The notes below the pieces were generated by a model. That model did no database searches and was not told the DNA's origin. It was given only the letters and a program-made list of their open reading frames with translations. Below are positions 10,031-19,082 of a DNA stretch of 64,000 bases, piece by piece (within the stretch, counting starts at the first letter, position 1; each line of letters starts with the position of its first letter). The stretch lies in the NCBI RefSeq assembly GCF_002933855.1, contig NZ_BFAQ01000016.1, positions 62,001 through 126,000 on the forward strand, in the 5' to 3' direction. This stretch comes from Vibrio penaeicida. GTDB lineage: Bacteria > Pseudomonadota > Gammaproteobacteria > Enterobacterales > Vibrionaceae. Position numbers and translations under genes: made by a program.

Positions 10031-10061
10031 AAAGCCCTTGGTGAAAACCAAGGGCTTTTTT
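10031..10061 (+). terminator. Rho-independent terminator after trpS
   Basis: AAAGCCCTTGGT (10031-10042) pairs with ACCAAGGGCTTT (10047-10058) around a four-base loop, followed by a run of T. This perfect 12-bp stem ends the trpS transcript 77 bases after its stop. Confidence 0.9.
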
Positions 10062-10266
10062 GTATTTGTCCCCCTTCGATTTCCTCATTTTTATTGCTCA
10101 ATATAACCTTCATCAATCATTCCATTTCTTGTCATATTCTCTAGTTACTGTTTCTGTTGAAACTTGGGTTTTGATTCAAGTATTTACTCTAATAGTGCGA
10201 TTGATCTCTCGAATGAGTGAGTGAATGCTTTTGTCAGTTACATAAAAAGTAAACACTTCGCACGTT

Positions 10267-10278
10267 ACCGGATCCGGT
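10267..10278. promoter_or_regulatory. 12-bp perfect palindrome upstream of the secreted nuclease gene
   Basis: ACCGGATCCGGT is perfectly self-complementary and sits 75 bases upstream of the nuclease start codon. It lies in a 398-base intergenic stretch (9955-10352) that otherwise holds only the trpS terminator and AT-rich sequence. The position fits an operator or a short hairpin in the 5' leader. No regulator can be named from the sequence. Confidence 0.3.
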
Positions 10279-10352
10279 GACATTCCAAATTTGTGATATA
10301 GAACTGCTACGGATGAAAGCGGTCGACACATCCTTAGTACAAGAGGTGGACA

Positions 10353-12956
10353 ATGGAAACCAAATTAACACGGACATTACTCGCGCTTGCTATCAGCGGG
10401 GCATTTGCTGCGCCTGCGGCTGCGGATATTGTGCTCTCCCAGTATGTTGAAGGTGGTAGCTTTAATAAGGCTATCGAAATTGCGAACACCAGTGATGTCG
10501 CAGTCAGCCTCGATGGCTTTCAGCTTGCGAAATCGACAAACGGCGGCGGTACATGGGGAAGCAGGCTTTCCCTAAGTGGAAAAGTGATTGCTGCAAAAGA
10601 TGTACTTGTGATTTCTCACGCTAGTGCAAGCGCCGCTATTCAAGCCGTAACTGATGAAAACAGCTCGGTCGCGAATTTCAATGGCGATGACCCGATTGCC
10701 TTACTTAATTCAGATGACTCAATTCATGACATTATTGGTGTGATGGGGGATGTGGACTTTGCAAAAGACAAAACGCTGGTTCGCAACTCCGATAGCATGA
10801 CACCGTCATCAACCTATCAAGCCAATCAATGGACAGTACTTGGAAAAGACAACATTGATGGATTGGGTGAATTAGATGGTGGCACACCACCAGTCGCATT
10901 CAACTGTACGGTTGATGGACAAGCGCCAAGCTTTACGTCTATTCAAGACATTCAAGGTGAAGGCGAAACTTCTCCTTTCATTAGTGGCTACCCCTACATT
11001 ACAGAGGACGAATACTTCGTTCGGGGTGTTGTGAGTGCAGTAACGACGGGACTGACGAAAGGCTTCTATCTACAGGCAGAATCAGACGATAACAATCCGA
11101 ACACATCAGAAGGTTTGTTCGTTCATACGGGTGAGAGCAGTATTGCGCTTCAACCTGGTGACGTTGTCTGTGCCCGAGGTAAGGTCCAAGAATTTTACAA
11201 TCACACTCAGCTAAAAGTTGAAGGTGGGAAGTACGTTAAACAAGACGAATCTTCCGTACCGAGTGCCACTGAGATCCAGATTGCAGATAGCGACGCCAAT
11301 TTTGATGAAACTCTTGAGCGCTATGAAGGCATGTTGGTGAAAACTTCACAAGATCTCGATATGCGTGTGACGCGTACATTCGGGTTTGACTATGCGGCTC
11401 GTCGAAACAACATGGTTCTGGCACAGGGGCGTCCAAATACGCAGCCAAACCAAAATAATGCAGCGGGTTCTGATGGCGCTAAAGCACAATCGGAAGAGAA
11501 TGCGCAACGCCGCTTGTACGTTGAATCCGATGCCAAAGCACCTAATGGCGTGATTCCATACTACCTAGACTTTGGTCGCACTGATGCAGACCAAGACGGT
11601 TCAACCGAAGATTACATTCGTATTGATGATACCGTTATCGGTCTTGAAGGCGTGATTGCCTACAGTTTTGGTGATTATCGCCTAATCGCGACCAATTCGT
11701 TAACCAACGACAACTTTGTTCACAACGACCCGCGCACAGAGAAACCAACTCTTGAACGCGGTGGTGATTTACGTATCGCAACATTCAACGTTTTGAACTA
11801 TTTCAATTCACCATTTGGTGGCGACTCGAATCAGCATGGTAATAACCGTGGTGCGAGCAACCAAGGCGAATTTGATATTCAAGAAGCGAAAATCGTCGAT
11901 GCTATATTGCGATTGGATGCCGATATTATCGGATTGATGGAAATCGAAAATAACGGTTTTGGTCAAGGTGCAGCGATTCGCCAGCTTGTTGAAAAGCTGA
12001 ATGAAAACATCGACAAAAAACGCAAGCGTTACAAGTTTGTATCTGTTGATTCGAATGCTGATGGCATGACTGACGAAATGGACTCAGTCGGTACAGATGC
12101 CATTACAACCGGTGTGATTTACCGCAGTTCGAAAGTGAAACTGAAGAAAACCCGTGTTATTCCAATGCCTCGCCAGGTGGCTCCAGAAGTATTGGATGAC
12201 GATGGAAAAGTGATTGAAGACGGTAAGAATTACCAACGTGATAGCTTAGCGCCAACGTTCAAAGTGAAAGGCACCAAGCACAAGATCACTGTTGCGGTTA
12301 ACCACTTCAAATCGAAAGGGTCAAAATGTTGGGAAGATGCCGCTCCTGTAGACCAAGGTGGTCAAGGTGGTGCGGATCCTGACAAACAGGGCTCTTGTGA
12401 AGCGTTCCGAGTCGCGGCTGCGGTTGCACTTGGTGATGCGTTGGACGAGATCAAAGGTCACAAAGTGATTCTTGGCGATCTCAATGCCTACGGCAAAGAA
12501 GATCCATTGCTGGTGTTAACGGATTACTCTCAAGAGAAATACGGCAAAGAGATCAAAGGCGCGCGTAACACCTTTATTGGTGACAGTGAGCAGTTTGGTG
12601 ACAACGGTGCAGTGATCAACCATAACTACGGTTACGTCAACGCGGTTGAAATGAAGCATCCAAACAGCTGGAGCTATTCATTTAATGACGAGGTGGGCGC
12701 GCTGGATCATCTACTGATCAGTAAGAGCCTGAAGAAGAAAGTGGTCGACGCAACAGATTGGCACATCAATGGTGGTGAATCGACATTGTTTGACTACAAC
12801 GATGAGTTCAAAGGTGATTTTCCTAAGTATCAAGATCACTTCCGCTCTTCGGATCACGACCCTGCGGTTCTTGATCTGAATATGCGTGGCGCATCGGCTG
12901 GGTTTGCAGGCTTACTTGCTTTATTCGGCTTGGGTATGTGGCGTCGTCGTCGATAG
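10353..12956 (+). CDS. xds: Secreted ExeM/NucH-family nuclease (Xds homologue) with GlyGly-CTERM-like tail
   Basis: An 867-residue secreted DNase. A signal peptide ends at about residue 24 (AAA/D). An N-terminal lamin-tail-like beta domain follows (about 25-160), then an OB-fold-like region (about 185-300). The C-terminal endonuclease/exonuclease/phosphatase domain spans about 470-840, with RIATFNVLNYF at its start, the catalytic MEIENNGFG, NHFKSKGSKC, LGDLNAYGKEDP and a terminal SSDHDPAVLDL. The last 20 or so residues (Gly/Ala, a hydrophobic stretch, then MWRRRR) form a GlyGly-CTERM-type sorting signal, which rhombosortase processes on type II secretion substrates. V. cholerae carries the exonuclease Xds next to trpS, matching this position. 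It degrades extracellular DNA for nutrition, biofilm turnover and escape from neutrophil nets. The start has AAGAGGTGG upstream. Confidence 0.9.
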   Translation: METKLTRTLLALAISGAFAAPAAADIVLSQYVEGGSFNKAIEIANTSDVAVSLDGFQLAKSTNGGGTWGSRLSLSGKVIAAKDVLVISHASASAAIQAVTDENSSVANFNGDDPIALLNSDDSIHDIIGVMGDVDFAKDKTLVRNSDSMTPSSTYQANQWTVLGKDNIDGLGELDGGTPPVAFNCTVDGQAPSFTSIQDIQGEGETSPFISGYPYITEDEYFVRGVVSAVTTGLTKGFYLQAESDDNNPNTSEGLFVHTGESSIALQPGDVVCARGKVQEFYNHTQLKVEGGKYVKQDESSVPSATEIQIADSDANFDETLERYEGMLVKTSQDLDMRVTRTFGFDYAARRNNMVLAQGRPNTQPNQNNAAGSDGAKAQSEENAQRRLYVESDAKAPNGVIPYYLDFGRTDADQDGSTEDYIRIDDTVIGLEGVIAYSFGDYRLIATNSLTNDNFVHNDPRTEKPTLERGGDLRIATFNVLNYFNSPFGGDSNQHGNNRGASNQGEFDIQEAKIVDAILRLDADIIGLMEIENNGFGQGAAIRQLVEKLNENIDKKRKRYKFVSVDSNADGMTDEMDSVGTDAITTGVIYRSSKVKLKKTRVIPMPRQVAPEVLDDDGKVIEDGKNYQRDSLAPTFKVKGTKHKITVAVNHFKSKGSKCWEDAAPVDQGGQGGADPDKQGSCEAFRVAAAVALGDALDEIKGHKVILGDLNAYGKEDPLLVLTDYSQEKYGKEIKGARNTFIGDSEQFGDNGAVINHNYGYVNAVEMKHPNSWSYSFNDEVGALDHLLISKSLKKKVVDATDWHINGGESTLFDYNDEFKGDFPKYQDHFRSSDHDPAVLDLNMRGASAGFAGLLALFGLGMWRRRR

Positions 12957-12984
12957 AACCTAAAACACCATAAGCATGATATTC

Positions 12985-13009
12985 AAAAGCCAGCGTTTGC
13001 TGGCTTTTT
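12985..13009. terminator. Bidirectional terminator between the nuclease and lysR-type genes
   Basis: AAAAGCCAGC (12985-12994) and GCTGGCTTTTT (12999-13009) form a stem with a four-base loop and have A and T tracts on both sides. It lies between converging genes and can stop transcription from either direction. Confidence 0.88.
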
Positions 13010-13014
13010 GTCAT

Positions 13015-13905
13015 CTATGTCTGAACAGTTTCTATAAGGTAATCAATGAACAACCTTAAGCGCGGCGCCAAATTCTTACGGCTGGGATAGAGGATGTTCA
13101 TGGTTGGTCCTTTTTGGAAGTAGCTTGGAAACAGCCGAGTGAGGTTAGGATCATCAATCTGCTCTGCCAAAAAGTTTGCGATAAGCCCTATCCCCATTCC
13201 CTGTTGAATCAACGACATTGAGCCCAGTGGGGCATTACAAATGTGCTTTGGATAGGTTTTGATTGCCTGATGCTCGCCTTCTAGGTTAGTGAGAGTGAGG
13301 ACATCGTTTGGTAAGTTGGATCGTGTTAACGAAACCCAATGATGCTTCTCTATATCTCTAATACAGTTAATATTGGGTGAGGCTTCAAGGTAGGTTTTAC
13401 TGGCGTATAGTCCTAGTTCAAAGGGGGCGAGTACTCTTCCAACAAGAGAGGATGCAGTGAGTTCTCCAATCCTAATAACCAAATCCAGCTTTGATGCCAC
13501 AGGGTCTTGCACGCCATCATCCAGTTGAATGTCGAAGGTAACGTTTGGGTAACGTTCTGAAAACTGAGCAATCAGTGGGCTCAGCAAAAAAGCGCCCACA
13601 TCAATGGTCGTGCCAATGCGAATTGTGCCACATACCTCTGACGCAAGGTGGTTTACCGAGCTAAATGCTTCTTCTGCGACTTTGAGTAAGCCGCTACTGT
13701 ATTGATAGAACGTTGTCCCTTCGGTGGTGAGGTTGATTTTTCTCGTTGTGCGATGAAGCAGTCGCACATTTAGTGTAGATTCCAACGACGTAATTTGTTC
13801 GCTTACTTTCGATTTTGCCAACCCCAGTGATTCACCAGCCATTGTAAAAGAGCCGCATTCTACGACTTTGTTGAATATTGCGATTCGTTTTAATTCATTC
13901 AACAT
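13015..13905 (-). CDS. LysR-family transcriptional regulator, divergent from the isonitrile-type operon
   Basis: A 296-residue LysR-type regulator. Residues 1-60 carry the winged helix-turn-helix (FNKVVECGSFTMAGESLGLAKSKVS recognisably spans the DNA-reading helix region), followed by the linker helix. Residues about 90-290 form the two-lobed effector domain, beginning GTIRIGTT. The sequence style is that of the CrgA/DhcR subgroup of LysR proteins. It is transcribed away from the oxygenase gene at 14244, with 338 bases between. LysR regulators typically control such divergent neighbours, so the isonitrile-type operon is the likely target. The inducer is unknown. Confidence 0.88.
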   Translation of the reverse strand: MLNELKRIAIFNKVVECGSFTMAGESLGLAKSKVSEQITSLESTLNVRLLHRTTRKINLTTEGTTFYQYSSGLLKVAEEAFSSVNHLASEVCGTIRIGTTIDVGAFLLSPLIAQFSERYPNVTFDIQLDDGVQDPVASKLDLVIRIGELTASSLVGRVLAPFELGLYASKTYLEASPNINCIRDIEKHHWVSLTRSNLPNDVLTLTNLEGEHQAIKTYPKHICNAPLGSMSLIQQGMGIGLIANFLAEQIDDPNLTRLFPSYFQKGPTMNILYPSRKNLAPRLRLFIDYLIETVQT

Positions 13906-14005
13906 GATTGTTCCCTTATTGGTAACTTTGGGTTCTTATTTTGTTATCTAGTCAAAATCTGAATTTGCGCAAATAATGAGTTTGGTATTTAGATTCAAAT
14001 AAATA

Positions 14006-14024
14006 TATTTGGTTTATACAAATA
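14006..14024. promoter_or_regulatory. Candidate LysR operator in the divergent intergenic region
   Basis: TATTTG and CAAATA form a perfect 6-bp inverted repeat around a seven-base spacer, about 100 bases from the lysR start and 220 bases from the oxygenase start. This fits the short dyad with a T-N11-A core typical of LysR sites. The surrounding 338-base region (13906-14243) is very AT-rich and no gene was seen in it. In such AT-rich DNA a 6-bp dyad may arise by chance. Confidence 0.35.
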
Positions 14025-14243
14025 CAAAAATATAACAACAAACTTCATACTTAATTTAAATATTGAGATCTTACTTCCTGAATCTCGGGAGTATTAAAAT
14101 GAATTCAGCAATGTCAATGCTCTTAATTTTAGAGTTTTGTAAATATTCATATATCACTAATTTATTTAATTTAATTATCTGATGGTATTTTTCGTCGTTT
14201 AAATATACCGAGAATCAGAACCTACCGAAAAAGGTAATATGTT

Positions 14244-15080
14244 ATGAATTATAAGATAAGCCACCTTGAGCCATTTGGCGTACTTGTTGAACCTTTAAAT
14301 AATCAGACCAGTGTAAAAGAGTTAGATATTGAAAAGCTGCGAGATTTGTTCCGTCAGAAGCAACTGGTTTTGCTTCGAGGCTTTGATAATTTCGAGGCGT
14401 CTGACGATTTTGCCGACTATTGTGAAAACTGGGGTGAAATCAGCATTTGGCCATTCGGAAAAGTACTCGATCTGATTCAAAAAGAAGATCCTGGCGACCA
14501 CATATTTGATAGCAGCTATATGCCGATGCATTGGGATGGCATGTACCGACCACAGGTACCTGAATATCAAATCTTTCAATGCGTACAAGCACCGAAGCCA
14601 GGGCAAGGGGGAAGGACAACGTTCACCAATACCATCATGGTATTGGAAAATGCTCCAGACGAACACGTTGAATTTTGGAAGAAAGTCGTCGGTAACTATG
14701 AAAGGAAAATGGAGTTTTACAATAGCAAAACCGTTTCCCCCATTATTACCAAGCATCCCCTACATAATCACGATGTCATTCGCTATAACGAGCCTCATTT
14801 TGAAGAGCGAGGCGACTTGCTTAACCCGCCAAATACTCAATTTACCGGTATCGCCCCAGAAGAAGTGGAATACTTCCATCAAACGCTGCGACAAGCGCTA
14901 TACAGCCCAGATAATTTTTACGCGCACGAATGGCAAACTGGCGACATTGTCATTACCGATAACTTTAACCTTTTGCATGGCCGTGAAGGCTTTATTTCTC
15001 AATCGCCTCGCCACATTCGACGTGTGCAAGTGTTGAGTAACCCTCCGTATGACAATCCAAGCTTGGAGTCTTATCAATGA
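14244..15080 (+). CDS. PvcB/IsnB-like Fe(II)/2-oxoglutarate-dependent oxygenase
   Basis: A 278-residue TauD-superfamily oxygenase. The iron facial triad is intact: His96 and Asp98 in MHWDG, and His245 in LLHGRE. The 2-oxoglutarate-binding Arg lies near 258 in RHIRRVQ. The MHWDGMY and GGRTTFTNT stretches are like those of PvcB/IsnB enzymes, which oxidise isocyano amino acids to vinyl isonitriles with loss of CO2 or to hydroxylated products. Its stop overlaps the FAD monooxygenase start by four bases (ATGA), and the isonitrile synthase fusion follows on the same strand. It is therefore the likely catalytic oxygenase of the pathway, since the oxygenase domain fused to the synthase has lost its ligands. 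A taurine dioxygenase role is less likely given this context. Confidence 0.8.
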   Translation: MNYKISHLEPFGVLVEPLNNQTSVKELDIEKLRDLFRQKQLVLLRGFDNFEASDDFADYCENWGEISIWPFGKVLDLIQKEDPGDHIFDSSYMPMHWDGMYRPQVPEYQIFQCVQAPKPGQGGRTTFTNTIMVLENAPDEHVEFWKKVVGNYERKMEFYNSKTVSPIITKHPLHNHDVIRYNEPHFEERGDLLNPPNTQFTGIAPEEVEYFHQTLRQALYSPDNFYAHEWQTGDIVITDNFNLLHGREGFISQSPRHIRRVQVLSNPPYDNPSLESYQ

Positions 15081-16534
15081 CGAAACATACAACAGCAGAT
15101 CAAACCACTGATATCTTAGTTATTGGAGCGGGTCCCGTGGGGCTTATGTGTAGCTACCTCGGGCAACGTTGTGGGTTGAGCACCATTGTGCTTGATAAAT
15201 CACAAGGTCCTTTAGAAGTTGGGCGAGCTGATGCGCTGAATGCGCGAACTCTGCAGTTACTTGAAACTGTAGATTTGTTTGATGACTTGTACCCACTCGG
15301 AAAACCGTGCAATACCAGTTCGGTTTGGGCGAATGGCGAGTTTGTTTCCCGTCAGTCTTCATGGTGGGAGGAACTGGAAGGGTGTTTCCACAAACACTTT
15401 CTGATGCTTGGTCAGTCCTTTGTGGAGCAATTATTGGATGGCAAACTCAAGGCTTCTAGCAACGACGTATTGCGTTCAACGTCGGTAGAAAATATCGAGC
15501 TTAACGAGCAAGGGTGCCTAACCACGCTCACAAACGGTGACACTATTCAGTCTCGATACATCATTGGCGCTGATGGTTCACAATCTTACGTACGTCGTTT
15601 TTTTGATGTGCCTTTCGAAATCATCAGACCACAAATTGTGTGGGCTGTGATCGATGGGGTTTTGGATACCGATTTCCCGAAGGTGCCTGAAATTATTGTC
15701 TTTCAAGCCGAAACGTCCGACGTTGCTTGGATCCCAAGGGAAGGTGAGATTGACCGATTCTACATCCGTATGGATACCCAAGATTTCACCATGGAAGAAG
15801 CCATCGAAAAAATCAATCGGGCAATGCACCCACATACGTTGAGCTTTAAAGAAGTGGAGTGGTTCTCGCAGTTCTCCGTTAAAGAATCGGTAGCGGAAAA
15901 TTTCTTTGTACAAGACAGAGTTTTCCTTGCTGGTGACGCAAGCCATATTCATTCTGTAAACGGGGGACAGGGGCTTAATACCGGTCTTGCGGATGCATTT
16001 AACTTAATGTGGAAGCTTAATATGGTGGTCAACCATGGTGCTGACGAAAGCTTACTGAAAGCCTATGAAGACGAGCGAAAACCTGTGGCGAGAAGTGTGA
16101 TAGACAGTTCTGGGGAACTGGTGCGATCTACTAAGTATTCTGAAACGGGCACACACGCACAAGACTACGTAAAGATTGTCGAGAAGCGAGCAGGCAACAT
16201 CACTGGTATGGGAATTCGATATAGTAAAGAAGGACTTGTGGGTTCGCGCGTATTCGATTTCGGGATTCATCATGCTGGTGCTGATACACGCCTGTACAGC
16301 CTTTTGGACTACACCAAGTTTACGCTACTGATTGTCGGTGAGTGTGAGCCTCCAAAAGCGTTGCCTGATTTTGTACAACTGCTTCACTTACACAAAAATG
16401 GCTCGCAAGGTATGCCTTGTGAAGATGACTCTCCCTATGAGAATCGAGTGGTACTCATTCGCCCAGATGCGTACATCGAGGAAATAGCGCCACTAGAAAA
16501 CATTCATTCTGTGTTGGGTAAATTTAAACACTAG
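15077..16534 (+). CDS. FAD-dependent monooxygenase, PheA/TfdB (phenol hydroxylase) type
   Basis: A 485-residue class A flavoprotein. The FAD ADP-binding motif IGAGPVGL is at about residues 15-22. The second FAD motif GADGSQSYVRR is near 166. The GD motif, VFLAGDASHIHSVNGGQGLN, is near residue 290. A C-terminal region from about 395 onward resembles the thioredoxin-like domain of phenol hydroxylases. These enzymes hydroxylate aromatic rings using NAD(P)H and O2. Translational overlap with the PvcB-like oxygenase puts both in one operon. By inference it decorates an aromatic (tyrosine- or tryptophan-derived) isonitrile, but the substrate is not readable from sequence. It is not of the PvcC (4-hydroxyphenylacetate hydroxylase) type found in the Pseudomonas pvc operon. 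Confidence 0.8.
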   Translation: MTKHTTADQTTDILVIGAGPVGLMCSYLGQRCGLSTIVLDKSQGPLEVGRADALNARTLQLLETVDLFDDLYPLGKPCNTSSVWANGEFVSRQSSWWEELEGCFHKHFLMLGQSFVEQLLDGKLKASSNDVLRSTSVENIELNEQGCLTTLTNGDTIQSRYIIGADGSQSYVRRFFDVPFEIIRPQIVWAVIDGVLDTDFPKVPEIIVFQAETSDVAWIPREGEIDRFYIRMDTQDFTMEEAIEKINRAMHPHTLSFKEVEWFSQFSVKESVAENFFVQDRVFLAGDASHIHSVNGGQGLNTGLADAFNLMWKLNMVVNHGADESLLKAYEDERKPVARSVIDSSGELVRSTKYSETGTHAQDYVKIVEKRAGNITGMGIRYSKEGLVGSRVFDFGIHHAGADTRLYSLLDYTKFTLLIVGECEPPKALPDFVQLLHLHKNGSQGMPCEDDSPYENRVVLIRPDAYIEEIAPLENIHSVLGKFKH

Positions 16535-16762
16535 AGAGTGAATTCTTCATTCTGTTCTTATTATACAGTCAATATTCAAGATGAACCTTTTTGTTTGAAC
16601 TTATTTATTATTACAAAATTGAGATATTGGTGCATGTTCACTATTTGAAATTGTAATAATTGATTCGATATTTTTAATGATTTAAACATAGTCGGTTTTA
16701 TCTTTATTAATTCAATTAAATTCTCTTTTAAGAGTATCTAATAAATAATTGAAGGGATAATC

Positions 16763-18610
16763 ATGCTCGATATTCAACGTGAACAATGTGTAGAGAATAT
16801 TTCTTTTATATTGCTCAACCAACTTCTTGCTCAAACGAACGCCAGTTTTGATGGTTTAGTAAAGCTAAAAAATCAGATACGCAATTTTGTTTCCAATGAA
16901 AGCCAAATTCAGCTCTTACTGCCTGCTTTCCCATGCAAAACCAATAATCTGGATAAAGTCTTGGGTCATAAGCCTGATATGGGGGAGTACTTAGTATTAA
17001 GAAAATTCGTGAAAGCCATTCGGGATATCCAAGCGGTCTATGAGCCTGGCGTGACCTTCTATGTCTTTTCGGATTATCACACATTCTCCGATTACATTTC
17101 TGTCGATTTAGAGCACCACTACGACTACTCCGATGATTTGAGGAAAATGGTTGAGAATATGAACTGTAGTGAGAGCTTGAAAGTCGTGAACTTTGAGCAC
17201 TTTCCAGCGTTCGATGACTTGAATGATGAGCAATATTTCCAAGGGCTGAAACACAAGTTCGGAGACAGCCACTACGAAGAAAACTTCTCAGAACTGAAAA
17301 AACGCAATAACAAGATGAACAGTACCTATCTAGGCTTAAAGAAGTTCATGAATCAGGATCAGAAGCATATTTTGTCTTCGTTTTCTTACAAAGATAGGCG
17401 CAAACGTCTAGCGGACATCGCTAAGGGAATGATGGTTCAAGGAAAAGCGCTGGATAATTTTTTGCAGCAGAATTTTGGTGAATGTATTCGTCTGAGTATT
17501 CACGAGCACCCTATGGTCGGGAAGAAATATTCTCTGTTCCTCTTTGATGAGCGCCAGTTCAAAACGCCTTGGCACAGTACTCTCATGTTTGATGCACTTA
17601 GCGGAAAATACGTTATCGACTCGCGAGAAAATCATCTCAACGGTAAAGGTGCGGTTTTGTCGGTAACTTACGAGGGCACTCCATGGTGCTACATTAAGCT
17701 AACGGCTCGCACTGACACGACAGAGCACACACTGAGACAGATGAAGGCAATATTAAGTCGAGAAAAGTCAGGGCTCATTTTAGAGTGCATCAATGGCAGC
17801 TGCTCAGTGTCAGATCTTTCAAATAAAGAACTGAATAACTTGGTGAAGGAGTTTGGTACTGTCACGCTTAAAGGCTTTACACAGTTTAATGAGCCTGCGG
17901 AAATGGAAAATTGGTATTGCGAACGAGGTGCCGTTATTCCATGGCAATTTGGTAACGTACAGATTATGACGTCGCTCCAAAAAGCGCAAACCACCTTGCC
18001 TTTGCACTGGAATCTAATGTGTCCTCCTGCCTATATGGAAGTGAGCCAAACCAAATACAATTATGAAGACTATACACCGAATGAATTTGCTCTGTATTGC
18101 CATCAGAACACGGAAACTAAAGATTCAATGATTGCCGTTGATGCAGCACTTGCCACACTCACTATCGATGGAAAGGAGCGTGAGATACTGCGAAATACTC
18201 ATCTTGGCTATACCTCTCAGGCTCATTATTCAAACGGTGAAAAGATGGTTCATCCAGTTGTTTTCCGGTGCCCGACAAGCCAGCAGGACATTGTTCGTTG
18301 GGCGCAAAATGGCGAGCATACGATGTCGGAAGTGCTTGCTCCTATCAATGCAAATATCGAATCGTCCAAGTCTTATGATTGCGTTGATGAACTCAGCGAA
18401 AGGTTGAGCCAGATCTGTTTTGACTCGCGAGTCCTTACCGAGATTGAAATGGACAAAGGCGATATCGTGCTGGTCAATAACCACTCTACGTTGCTTAGTA
18501 TGCCAGCGACAAATGGGAAACGAGAACTGTGGAGAATGCAGCAGCAGCCCAGATCGGTCAATTCACCGTGGCAACCACACAACATGCCGCCGCTCAATCA
18601 GGCGAGTTAG
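16763..18610 (+). CDS. Isonitrile synthase (PvcA/IsnA/DIT1 family) fused to a degenerate IsnB-like oxygenase domain
   Basis: A 615-residue two-domain protein. Residues about 1-335 are an isonitrile synthase, with LPAFPCKTNN near residue 53, RLSIHEHP near 245 and TPWHSTLMFD near 272, all hallmarks of PvcA/IsnA. These enzymes convert an amino-acid amine (usually Tyr or Trp) to an isonitrile with carbon from ribulose-5-phosphate. Residues about 345-600 are homologous in layout to the oxygenase encoded at 14244 (shared WxFGxV and LPxHW segments). However, the metal triad is broken: HWN (His415, Asn417) replaces HxD, and Ser579 stands where the distal His should be. The Arg for 2-oxoglutarate appears kept (RELWRMQ). 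The second domain is thus probably catalytically dead, perhaps structural or substrate-presenting. A good ribosome site (AAGGGAT) precedes the ATG. A 228-base AT-rich gap separates it from the upstream operon. Confidence 0.85.
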   Translation: MLDIQREQCVENISFILLNQLLAQTNASFDGLVKLKNQIRNFVSNESQIQLLLPAFPCKTNNLDKVLGHKPDMGEYLVLRKFVKAIRDIQAVYEPGVTFYVFSDYHTFSDYISVDLEHHYDYSDDLRKMVENMNCSESLKVVNFEHFPAFDDLNDEQYFQGLKHKFGDSHYEENFSELKKRNNKMNSTYLGLKKFMNQDQKHILSSFSYKDRRKRLADIAKGMMVQGKALDNFLQQNFGECIRLSIHEHPMVGKKYSLFLFDERQFKTPWHSTLMFDALSGKYVIDSRENHLNGKGAVLSVTYEGTPWCYIKLTARTDTTEHTLRQMKAILSREKSGLILECINGSCSVSDLSNKELNNLVKEFGTVTLKGFTQFNEPAEMENWYCERGAVIPWQFGNVQIMTSLQKAQTTLPLHWNLMCPPAYMEVSQTKYNYEDYTPNEFALYCHQNTETKDSMIAVDAALATLTIDGKEREILRNTHLGYTSQAHYSNGEKMVHPVVFRCPTSQQDIVRWAQNGEHTMSEVLAPINANIESSKSYDCVDELSERLSQICFDSRVLTEIEMDKGDIVLVNNHSTLLSMPATNGKRELWRMQQQPRSVNSPWQPHNMPPLNQAS

Positions 18611-19082
18611 TAGCTTATTGTATGAAAGTCAGCGTAATACTGGCTTTCTGCTTTATACCTAAGCATCTTGAGGTGACTTGGGGATATACCTGTTTTCACT
18701 CTTACTTATCTATTTACAGTAAACACATTTAAAAACAAAGAAGTAGGGTCTTAATTCGCTAAAGCTGAAGTCAAATTTGTTCTATTTCAGAGTATTTTGT
18801 TTATAGGATTTCTAATACATATACAAAAGAGTGATATGCCTCAGAATCTTATGAATTACCATTCTCTCCTAATACATCCACTCAGAATTATAAGATAGCA
18901 TAAGCACATTAATTGGTATGCATTCTGACTTATATATCAATATTACTGCCGTTCCCGTCTTTATATTTATAAACAATGTTTGAGACTTGTCTCATTAATT
19001 TTCAGTGGATAGCTCCTGATTGAACCGAAAGAAGGCACCTGCCATTCATCGGAGTTTGTTAACAGCGTACATAGGTTTAGAA
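18611..19082. other. AT-rich intergenic region with no recognised gene
   Basis: 472 bases of AT-rich sequence between the isonitrile synthase fusion and the first small secreted-protein gene. Short open frames here lack ribosome sites and recognisable products. No clear terminator hairpin follows the synthase gene. The region probably holds the promoter of the downstream secreted-protein cluster. Confidence 0.5.

Noticed and set aside
10131..10250. Possible Pho box (TTGTCAT- and TTGTCAG-like half sites) upstream of the nuclease gene, since xds is phosphate-regulated in V. cholerae
   Set aside because: The half sites are not spaced 11 bases apart and match the consensus poorly; not enough to annotate.
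14244..15080. Taurine dioxygenase (TauD) assignment
   Set aside because: The MHWDGMY and GGRTTFTNT segments and coupling to an isonitrile synthase locus fit PvcB/IsnB better; no taurine transport genes are near.
18420..18732. Short frames overlapping the end of the isonitrile synthase fusion
   Set aside because: Out-of-frame shadows with no ribosome site or homology.
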